In this document: one piece after another, positions 9,901-17,296 of the stretch
Layout: each line of letters starts with the position of its first letter
How positions within the stretch are numbered: the stretch's first letter is position 1
Source of the DNA: Acanthamoeba lenticulata
Taxonomy: Eukaryota; Discosea; Longamoebia; Acanthamoebidae
Assembly: GCA_002179805.1 (NCBI GenBank)
Contig: NAVB01001070.1
Coordinates: 1-17,296 of the forward strand
Direction of reading: 5' to 3'
Length of the DNA: 17,296 nucleotides
Notes under the pieces: generated by a model
What the model was told of the DNA's origin: nothing
Database searches by the model: none
Seen by the model: only the letters and a program-made list of their open reading frames with translations
Program-made: the position numbers and the translations under genes

Positions 9901-11340
9901 CGAACCCCAACAAGCTGGAGAGCTTCGGCCTTACCTCGCCAGCAGCGTTGGCCAAGTTCATGAAGGAGACGCTGCAGCCCTCCAGCGACGGGTCATGCTG
10001 CTTTACAAGTCCGCGCGGGAGCACCTCCTGGACCATCCTCTCGAAGGAGAACTGGGCGTCGTTGCTTTTGAACGTGATGCCGGGAAGTCTGCGTTGTGTG
10101 ATTGGTAAAATTTACGCAGCCTTTTAGTGGCGACCAAAGAGAAGACAGCTTCTGTGGCAAGACGTACGGATCTTGGCCGCGCTGCGCAAAGTAGTGCAAT
10201 CCCGTATCGTTCGAAGGAAGAGTGGCTCTGCGCAGGGGACGGCCAAGCCTTGTGGTTAGACCTCTAAGTGCACCGAGATGAAGCAGACAATACGTACTCG
10301 GTGTAGAGACAGCTGTCTGTGGCTTGATTTGTTGAGCACTGGGAAGTCTCGCAGGTGACGGTCAATTGTGCTGATGAATGGTCGGTGAAGGTGACCCATG
10401 CAGGCACGACCAATCAGAGATCATTGTAAATCAAACGTGGGGAAGCGTGTGGGGAAAGAGACGGTACCCATCTTGTAGAAGTATTGTACAGGGAGGAGCT
10501 CGTCCATGTCGTAGACAAAGAGCTCATACGTAACGTCGGAGGCGGCCTCGACGCTCAGATACAGGGGCCTGTTGCCGTTGAAGATGGGGTTGTTCGCCCC
10601 GCAGCACAGCGTGCTCAGGACCGGGCGGCTGGCGTCGGCCGAGGACCACTGATGACGCGCCTCCGTGGGATAGTTTTGCGTGTTCTGGCCCAGCCAGAGC
10701 AGCGGGCTGCCAGACGAGGGGAAGGCCACGATGGCCAGGTTGGAGCACGGCCGAAAGGTGACGGCGTAAAACTTGATCTCGCCCTTTTTGAGTGTGGTGG
10801 CGTCGTAGCCAGGACCTGTAGTGGACCACCATCATCATGATCAGCAATGTAAAGACCAGAAAAAAAGAGCGGAATGATGAGAACGACCACCGAACCTTGC
10901 GTGATGTTGAGGCACGTCTGGTTGGCCAGGCAGGTCGGGCCGGTGTAGGGCATGCTGCTGTCGCACGAGGCGCTGCAGACGCTGGAGGAGCAACCCACCA
11001 AGCCACTTGCGTTGAAGATATACATGCTCTCATTGAAGTAAACGTCCCCATAGTCGAACGTGTAGCCCGTGCCCACCTCTGCTCGCGTTTGCCGTGTGCT
11101 TCGGAATTAATGCATTATCGCCAATGGCGGAACGGCTGCTCGGAGACAACAGAGGGAAAGAGAGAGAGAGAGAGACAAGGGAGGTTGAGAAGAGAAGGGA
11201 GACTCACCCGAGGCTTGCCTCGCCGAGTGACGGGCTGAGATAATGGCTGGGGCCGGGGCGGCGAGGTCGATCATCACCAGCAGCAAAATGGCCAGTTTGG
11301 CCATGAGCCCAAAGGCCATGAGCTTTGTCTTTGGGACCAT
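3927..11340 (-). CDS. Large Cys-rich receptor-like protein with THH1/TOM1/TOM3-type 7TM domain, 29 exons
   Basis: Exons (minus): 11340-11208, 11078-10896, 10815-10468, 10370-10298, 10227-10168, 10088-9935, 9852-9689, 9600-9192, 9114-8881, 8811-8748, 8674-8618, 8539-8425, 8348-8237, 8144-8041, 7970-7838, 7744-7632, 7552-7369, 7277-7120, 7043-6444, 6361-6220, 6126-5947, 5874-5773, 5699-5620, 5556-5280, 5231-5126, 5045-4916, 4824-4665, 4588-4453, 4384-3927. All phases join, giving 1722 residues. Residues 1-33 look like a signal peptide (MAKLAILLLVMIDLAAPAPA). Residues 34-1355 are extracellular in character: many Cys, Trp and N-glycosylation sequons, EGF-like clusters (CDSDADCIYGQSC, CLGDTDCPTNSTC) and a SECLAxG repeat near 970-1072. 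From about 1360 there are seven membrane segments; YTLLIFFWVELVHW and VELIPLTLLIF resemble plant THH1/TOM1/TOM3 proteins. The tail (1654-1722) is Ser/Thr/Arg-rich. Inferred role: surface sensor or receptor, ligand unknown. Exon 17 may instead end at 7378. Confidence 0.8.
7336..7345. repeat. G10 homopolymer in receptor intron 17
   Basis: Ten G on the plus strand, so ten C in the transcript sense, inside the intron before the exon at 7277. Confidence 0.85.
7792..7823. repeat. GAA-type trinucleotide tract in receptor intron 15
   Basis: A GAA/GGA run on the plus strand, which is a TTC/CTC tract in transcript sense, within intron 7837-7745. It may serve as an extended pyrimidine tract. Confidence 0.8.
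11159..11174. repeat. (AG)n run in receptor intron 1
   Basis: An AG repeat on the plus strand (CT in transcript sense) inside intron 11207-11079. Confidence 0.8.
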
Positions 11341-11854
11341 ACCTGCGAAAGTACCAGCGCAAAGGTCCGTGGTCGTCCGTGGCTCGCCTTGCTAGACCTT
11401 TTTAACACGCCAGCGAAATGGGTTCGCACTTGTGGTCTTGTGGTGTGATAAGGAAGTGATGATGTTCGTAAGTTTCTGACAGCCGATAGCCGAGCGGAGG
11501 GACGTTTGGTTGGCACTCCGCCGATGCCTTGAAAATTCACAGTTTGCCCTGGACACCGGTGTGCACACGCCATCGGTTGGCGATGGGACACAATCGCATG
11601 ACAGGTGATCGCGTCCCTGCACAGCAACTGGGGCTCATGGCGGAAGTCCGGCGATCGTCAGAGAAGAAGAAAAAATATTGTTTTTCTTCCAGTCTTTTGT
11701 TGCTATTTAAAAAATCTTGCGGACCCAATTTGGTGTTGCTCCACCAGCGGACGCAGAACAACCACAACAGAAATGAGGGCGCCTTCTGTGTGGTCCCCCA
11801 ACCCTTTCTTCAAACCACATCCCCTCGCGTTCACCTACCACTACAAGCTTAGCA
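11341..11854. promoter_or_regulatory. Divergent intergenic region between receptor and LIM genes
   Basis: This 514-bp region lies between two divergent start codons and must carry both promoters. No conserved protein is read in it. A TATA-like TATTTAAAAAA sits at about 11704-11714, some 140 bp before the LIM ATG. On the minus strand a CGCAG lies 2 nt before the receptor start, a possible acceptor of a 5' UTR intron. Assignments are weak. Confidence 0.4.
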
Positions 11855-12299
11855 ATGGCCGCACCGAAGCCGAGATGGGGAGGCGCCCCGACTGACGTTT
11901 GCAAGGGCTGTGGCAAGAGGGTGTACCCCGCCGAGAAGCTGCAAAGTACGTTGGCTATCCTGCACGTCGCCTTCCGACACCGACTGAAGCATCTTGCTAA
12001 CAACTTCGGCAGTGGAGGGTCAGATTTGGCATGGTGATTGCTTGCGATGCAAGGAGTGCAACAAGAAGATCACTGGCGCCAACTGGGGTGGCTTCGTCCC
12101 TCCGGACAACACGGCCTTCTGTCGCGTGTACGTGCTCTTCGCTCTTTGTCGCTTTCGTTCTTTTGCGGTCAATTCTCCCTTCTCACGTCATGTTTGCCGT
12201 CAATGCAGGCACTATGACCGCCTAGTGGCGGCCAAGGGAAACTCGGTCTCCTTCAGCTCCAGCGTGGTTCAGCACCCGAGCGGCATCTCCAGGACCTAA
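11855..12299 (+). CDS. Small single-LIM-domain protein, 3 exons
   Basis: Exons 11855-11945, 12013-12127 and 12209-12299 encode 98 residues; introns are 67 and 81 bp. One complete LIM zinc-binding domain fills residues 16-70: C16-x2-C19, H37-x2-C40, C43-x2-C46 and C67-x2-H70, seen in DVCKGCGKRVYPAEKL, WHGDCLRCKECNKKI and FCRVHYD. This is the standard double-zinc LIM ligand set with His as the eighth ligand. A 28-residue Ser-rich tail ending in SGISRT follows. LIM domains mediate protein-protein contact, often at the actin cytoskeleton. With nothing but a LIM it is probably an adaptor, like the small LIM proteins of Dictyostelium or CRIP-type proteins. The start MAAPKPRWGGAPTDVCKGC is the first ATG with a sensible context. 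Its 3' end converges on the AroE fusion with 139 bp between stops. Confidence 0.9.
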
Positions 12300-12438
12300 A
12301 GCAGCTCTCACCCCTTTGCACATGTGCAAATCAAAACCAATCCTCTTGTACACAACTAGGCGCATGCGCAGTCAGTAAATAGAAAGTTCTTGTGTAAAAC
12401 GTTGAGCACATGCGGGAGCCTCAACGACACAAACGCGG

Positions 12439-15400
12439 TCACTGCGCGGGAGACGACGTCGGCAAAAGGGAAGCGTAGAGTCCGTCCTTGAAGGTGGACA
12501 AGACCCGCTGCTCGATGGCCGCCTTGGGCGCCTCCCGCTTGGTCCAGATTTGGCACTGCTCGAAGCCCTGGGCCAACAGGATCTCGATGCCCTCGACCAC
12601 GCGCACTTCCCTCCTCGCCGCGCCCTGCTCTCGGCTTCGTCGCACTTGCTCGAGAAGCGGTGTGAAGCGAGGCCAGTAGACCAACTCGACCACCACCAGC
12701 GGCCGGCCGCCCTCACGGAAGAAAACCTCCGGCAGGGTGAAGTCGGCGGTGGGCGGGACCGTGCTGATGATGATGTCGACCTCGTCAGCCAGCCGCTCGA
12801 GTTCGGCGGGGGTCGACGGGAGGCTCTTTACGGTCGCTCCGTCCCCAAAGCGCTCGGCCAAATGCTGTGCGCGCTCTGGCGTGCGGTTGAAGATGTGGAA
12901 CGCGGCGCCGAGCTGGGCGAGCGCATAGCAGGCGGCGTGGGCCGTGCCGCCGGCGCCGATGACCAGGCCCACCAGGCCTCCGCCTGGCTCGGTGGACTTA
13001 CCCGCGGCGGCCAGCCGCTGGCGGGTCAGGTGGTAGATGGCCAGCCAGTCGGTGTTGTCGCCCAGCAGGCGCCCGCGGCTGTCCTTGCTCACCGTGTTGA
13101 CGGCGCCGATGGCCTGCGCCGCGGGCGAGATCTCGTCAAGGAAGGGCATGATGGTCTGCTTGTGCGGCATGGTGACCGAGCCGCCGCCGGTCTTTCGGTC
13201 ATGCAGGGAAATGACCACCCGCTTGATGTCCTTTGTGTCGCACAGCTGATAGCGCCAGCCGGAGATCCCGAGCGATTCAAAGCCCGTGTTGTGGAGCAGC
13301 GGCGAGGGCGAGTTGCCGATGGGGGAGCCGTAGAGGTAGTACTGGCTGCCGTCGGCCACTTCAGCCTCTCTGCCAGCAGCCGAGTCGCTGTGAGCCTTGG
13401 CCTGCTCGATGAATGCGCGGATCTTGGCCACGTCCTTGACTCCCTCTGTCTCTACACCACTTGATACCTGCCAACAACATCGAGAACAAGAAAATAAAAG
13501 TTAATAGAATGAAAAGCGAAAGCAAAAACGAAAGCGAAAACAAGAATTAAATTGTAAATAAAAACACGATCGTACATCAACACCCAACGGAGAGGCGGAG
13601 CTAACCGCGGCAGCAACATTCTGTGGTCCGAGACCGCCTGCCACGAAGATGGGCGTCTTTGCCTGGACACCCTGCGCGATCGACCAGTCGAACGCTCGCC
13701 CTGCAACATAGATCGTTAAACTCCGATTGGTTGGTTGTTGTGAACCATTAAAAGTGGAGGGGCCGTACCAGTTCCCCCGAGGGCGTGCGGGTCGTAGGTG
13801 TCGAGGAGGATACCAACGACGTTGTTGCCTGCAAAGCCGCCAATGATGTTGTTGAGCTCGTCGGCCTGCGCCGTGACGTGGATCGCCTTGAGGCAGGGCT
13901 TGGCCAACTGGCGGGCCAGCTCGGGGCTCTCCTTGCCCGACAGCTGGATCAAATCCAAAGGCGCGGCCTGCGCCACCTCGTTGATGGTAGCCGCCTAACA
14001 TGCACGCCGCCACCACGGTATTGTGAGTTCACCCGCACACATAAAAGCCACAGCTATATCGAGGGCGACGCACGTCGTTGTCAGCAAACACGCCCACGAC
14101 GAGCGGTCGCTTCTGCTCGGCGGTCGTGCGCAGCTTGGCGGCCCACGCGGTGAAGCTCGTGTCCTCGCCTGCGCTCTCCAGCGTCGCGGTGGTGGGTTGA
14201 GTCTCGCGCGCTGCGCGCCACTTGTCGAGTGCAGAGGTGATCTCGCGTGCTTGCTCGATCGTGACCTTGCGCTTGGACTCGGCAAAGACGAGGCCGATCA
14301 GATCGGCGCCGGCTTCGGCTGTAGCCAAGGCCGTGGCTACATCTCGCACGCCACAGATCTTGACCAGCGGCACTGGCGGCTCGCCCTTGAGCTCACGGAT
14401 CTTGGCCGCTGGGTCAGCTGCGCGCATAAGCGACTCGCCCACGAGAACGCCGCTCACGCCAGCGCGCTCAAAGTGCTCGACGTCGGCCCGCGTGGCGATG
14501 CCGGAGAGCGCAGTAAAGAGCACGCCGTCGGCCGAGTGGGCCACGTCTGCGAGCAGGCGGTTGGTGGTGTTGAGGTCGACGCTGAAGGTGTGAAGGTTCC
14601 TGTTGTTGATTCCGATCACCTGCCCTCGGCGTCAGCTGGACCAGCCAGACAACAACGCGTGCGATGGAGGAAACGTACTTTAGAGCCCACGCGCAAGGCC
14701 ACCTGCATCTCGTTCTCGTTGGCCGTTTCGACCAGCGGCTCCATGCCGAGGCTGCGTGAGCACTTGAGCAAGTGCACGAGCTCCGACTCAGCTATTGATC
14801 AAGTGTTAGAATCATTCCAAGGAAGATAGGGACAGCACTAAACGACTAAGCGTGCGTACTGAGGGCAGCGACGATGAGGAGAACGGTGTCGGCGCCGTAG
14901 TAGCGTGCTTCGTAAATTTGATACTCGTCAAGCACAAAGTCCTTACGGAGGAGGGCCGGTCGCCGCTCCTCGCCCATTTCTGCGATCGTCTCTCGGATGG
15001 CGCACATATCATCGAGCGTGCCTGGGCCACGAGCATCACGCCATCGTGATCACGAAGTCAGTCAGGTGCTCGCCCAGGGTCATTTGAACAAGCAAGGCCT
15101 TGACGAGTGTACCCTTAAACCAGGTGGGCTCGGTGAGGCAGGAGATCACCGACGCGCCCGCCTCGGCGTAGAGTCGGCCTTGCTTGGCAGCATCGATGCC
15201 TGGACAATTGCGGTAAGGTACAGGTCAAGAAGCAGAAGAAGAAGAAGAAGGCAACAAGAGCATACCCGGGGCAATGTCGCCCTTGCTGGGCGAGGCGCGC
15301 TTGACCTCCGCCAAAACGGCGACTGAAGGGCTGGCGGAAAGGATGCGCGAAGGAAAGTTCACCAGCGGGAACGCGGGTCCACCACGCACGTTCACCTTAC

Positions 15401-15586
15401 GCTCCACGACCAACTGCTTCAGTTCGTCCAGTGGCAGCTTGCTTCGAGCTTCCTCCACATCTTTGCGCCTCTGCATGTCACGTGCACAACGATGGGTACG
15501 AAAGAATTAATTCCATTCTTCGTTCATCTGGCGACTTCGAAGTGAAAAAACACCTGTGCGCAAATCTTCTCGAGGATCGATGCCAT
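12439..15586 (-). CDS. Trifunctional IGPS-PRAI-shikimate dehydrogenase (TrpC-TrpF-AroE fusion), 9 exons
   Basis: Exons (minus): 15586-15554, 15470-15266, 15199-15113, 15021-14860, 14791-14679, 14619-14074, 13994-13769, 13700-13576, 13467-12439; 841 residues. Residues 1-280 are indole-3-glycerol-phosphate synthase: [53 protein letters not shown] replaces bacterial SESGI, as I recall for fungal enzymes. Residues 285-525 are phosphoribosylanthranilate isomerase: VKICGVRD with catalytic Cys289, ILLDTYDP with Asp447, and [16 protein letters not shown] linker (about 526-541) leads to a shikimate dehydrogenase resembling the AROM C-terminal domain: [23 protein letters not shown] with catalytic Lys602, [14 protein letters not shown] with Asp638, GAGGTA for NADP, and [20 protein letters not shown]. 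It should perform PRA to CDRP to indole-glycerol phosphate, plus dehydroshikimate reduction. One exon (13467-12439) spans the PRAI-SKDH junction without a break, so the fusion is not an assembly artefact of splicing. It is divergent from chorismate synthase. Confidence 0.93.
13496..13566. other. AT-rich, GCGAAAGC-containing intron 8 of the TrpC-TrpF-AroE gene
   Basis: The intron 13575-13468 is strongly A-rich on the plus strand with repeated AGCGAAAGC-like units. It contrasts with the GC-rich exons either side. No function is evident. Confidence 0.6.
15234..15250. repeat. (GAA)n tract in TrpC-part intron 2
   Basis: A GAA run on the plus strand, so a TTC pyrimidine tract in transcript sense, within intron 15265-15200. 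Confidence 0.8.
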
Positions 15587-15786
15587 GTCGCTACTGCTGC
15601 TCGAGTGAGCGCACAGAACGAGCGCTGATCTTCTCTGCCTGCTCGAGCCCAGAATGAATGGAATGTCCTAATCTGTCATGGCTTTTGAGGAATGTCAACG
15701 TGCCAAGAAGGCACATAGTTCGCGAGCACACAAGTCGGGCCCAGAATAAAAAAAATCACATTTCTGAAGCGAAAGCAAGACGGGAG
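15587..15786. promoter_or_regulatory. Shared divergent promoter region of TrpC-TrpF-AroE and chorismate synthase
   Basis: Only 200 bp separate the two start codons, so both promoters and 5' UTRs must fit here. An A-rich AATAAAAAAAATC element lies about 35 bp before the chorismate synthase ATG. No canonical TATA box is evident for the minus-strand gene. Coordinated expression of two aromatic-pathway genes from this region is an inference from their arrangement. Confidence 0.6.
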
Positions 15787-17296
15787 ATGAGCACCTTCGG
15801 CAGAGCGTTCAGAGTGACGACTTTCGGTGAGTCGCACGGAGGCGGCGTTGGCTGCATCATCGGTACTTTTTACCTCGCTTCTGTCGAGTGTGATCTAGAT
15901 CCTAGCGCAGTGCATCTCGTTTGCTTGCTCGAGCTGCCGGCTGTTCGCTAGACGTGCACAACTTGGCAAGTTGTTGCGCTTGCGCTGGCCCACGCTAGCG
16001 CTGAATCAATCTGTGGAACAACTCTGCCTTACTCCTTGTGTTGTCTACATAGATGGTGTGCCACCGTGTCTCCCGCTGACAGAGGCCGACATCCAGCCGC
16101 AGCTCAACCGTCGCCGGCCTGGCCAAAGCGCCCTCACCACACCGGTACGGCCCTTGCTTCGTGTACACGTGTCTACCAACGTCGAGCCCCATTTCATTTT
16201 TGTTCTCCTTCTGCAGCGCAATGAGGCGGACCAGGTGCGCATTCAGGCCGGCACGGAGAACGGCTACACGCTGGGCTCGCCCATCAGCCTGTTCGTCGCC
16301 AACCAGGACCAGCGTCCTGTCGACTACTCAGGTGCGTTGACGCATGGCATTTTCTTTTGCTTAAATTTTTGATTTGTCACGTCGGTGGCGAGCAGACATG
16401 TCCAAGGTTCCGCGTCCGTCGCATGCCGACTACACGTACCTGGCCAAGTACAACATCAAGTCGTCCTCTGGTGGCGGTCGTTCGTCGGCCCGCGAGACCA
16501 TCGGCCGAGTCGGCGCCGGCGCTGTCGCCGAGAAGTGGCTCAAGCTCAAGGTTGGACTGCACACGCGCCGGCCGCAGAGCCCTCGAGATTTGCGACTGAC
16601 ATTGTTCGCTGTTTTTTGACCTTTTTTTTGACTTGGGGACTTGTCCAGTACGGCGTGGAGATCGTGGCGTGGGTGAGCTCCATCGGGGACCAGGGCATCG
16701 AGCGGGAGCTCGACTTGAACACCATCTCGCGCGAGGACGTTGACAAGTCGCTTGTGCGCTGTCCTGACGATGAGGCCACCGCCAAGATGATCGAGGTACG
16801 TCGCCTGGTGAGAAAGACATAGGGACGTGACGTTCATGACGTGACGTGGCTTTTTATTGGTGTTGTTGTTTTGACGACAGATCATCGAGGCGTGTAAGAG
16901 CGACAAGGACAGCATCGGAGGCGTGGTCACTTGCGTCTGCCGCAACGTGCCGACCGGTCTAGGCGAGCCCTGCTTCGACAAGCTCGAGGCCATGCTCGCC
17001 CACGCCATGCTGTCAATCCCGGCCACCAAGGGCTTTGAAATCGGAAGCGGCTTTGCCGGTACGTGAAAGCAGTCTTCGTGACGCAACTGAACTCTACTTT
17101 AACTCACCGCCGGGCGCGACAGGCACGCGGATGCGTGGCAGCCGGCACAACGACCCGTTCGTGGTCAAGACGGGCGCTGACGGCAAGAAGCGTCTGGGCA
17201 CGTCGACCAACCACAGCGGCGGCATCCAGGGCGGCATTACCAACGGCGAGCCCATCGTCTTCCGGGTTTGTTCTCATTCCCCCCCCCCCAGGCTTC
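15787..17296 (+). CDS. aroC: Chorismate synthase, at least 7 exons, 3' end outside window
   Basis: Exons 15787-15862, 16053-16144, 16217-16331, 16396-16550, 16649-16795, 16881-17058 and 17123-17265 are visible and encode about 302 residues; the gene runs past the window. The start is [20 protein letters not shown], the family signature with the FMN-site His. [59 protein letters not shown] and [15 protein letters not shown] follow in the normal order. The enzyme makes chorismate from EPSP using reduced FMN, the last common step to Trp, Phe and Tyr. There is no fused flavin reductase in the visible part. Exon 7 stops near VFR, about 70-100 residues short of the usual C-terminus. The last bases (C-run, CAG, GCTTC) may be an acceptor or may still be intron. 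Confidence 0.95.
17279..17289. repeat. C11 homopolymer in chorismate synthase intron 7
   Basis: Eleven C directly before CAG at the window end. It may be a pyrimidine tract for an acceptor at 17290-17291. Homopolymer length is error-prone in sequencing. Confidence 0.7.

Noticed and set aside
12550..13464. 304-codon plus-strand ORF antisense to the AroE exon
   Set aside because: It is a mirror-frame shadow of the shikimate dehydrogenase exon with no family motifs of its own.
12439..15787. Bacterial origin or contamination of the Trp/aro cluster
   Set aside because: Both genes are broken by many frame-preserving GT-AG introns like the rest of the window, and the motifs resemble eukaryotic (fungal) forms.

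Overview
This window looks like nuclear DNA of an amoebozoan, most likely Acanthamoeba or a close relative. The reasons are a 5S rRNA gene that matches my recollection of the A. castellanii 5S sequence nearly base for base, dense short spliceosomal introns (about 48-130 bp, donors often GTACG or GTGCG), GC-rich exons with AT-rich introns, and an actin relic. Gene models below were spliced by hand; every internal intron used preserves reading frame and protein-family homology.

Layout, left to right. (1) 13-237 (+): last exon of a probable tyrosyl-DNA phosphodiesterase. (2) 367-1140 (+): three-exon glutathione S-transferase. (3) 1265-2806 (-): eight-exon WDR5-type WD40 protein, convergent with the GST. 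(4) 3024-3830 (-): a small-RNA and relic zone with a 5S rRNA gene carrying a 3-nt deletion, a collapsed actin pseudogene, and a tRNA-Met(CAU) locus in which the 3' half precedes the 5' half (circularly permuted), with complementary flanks and a T4 terminator. (5) 3927-11340 (-): a 29-exon gene for a 1722-residue protein with a signal peptide, a huge Cys-rich glycosylated ectodomain, seven membrane segments like THH1/TOM1/TOM3, and a Ser/Arg-rich tail. (6) 11855-12299 (+): a 98-residue single-LIM-domain protein. (7) 12439-15586 (-): a nine-exon gene fusing indole-3-glycerol-phosphate synthase, phosphoribosylanthranilate isomerase and shikimate dehydrogenase in one 841-residue chain. (8) 15787 to the window end (+): chorismate synthase, cut by the window edge.

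The right end is a metabolic neighbourhood. The TrpC-TrpF-AroE fusion and chorismate synthase are head to head, with 200 bp between start codons, so one shared promoter region could coordinate steps before and after chorismate in tryptophan synthesis.

The two most striking items are the permuted tRNA-Met locus (3688-3825) and the IGPS-PRAI-SKDH trifunctional fusion. Both are readable directly from the sequence. Their expression, and the tRNA's processing, are inference.
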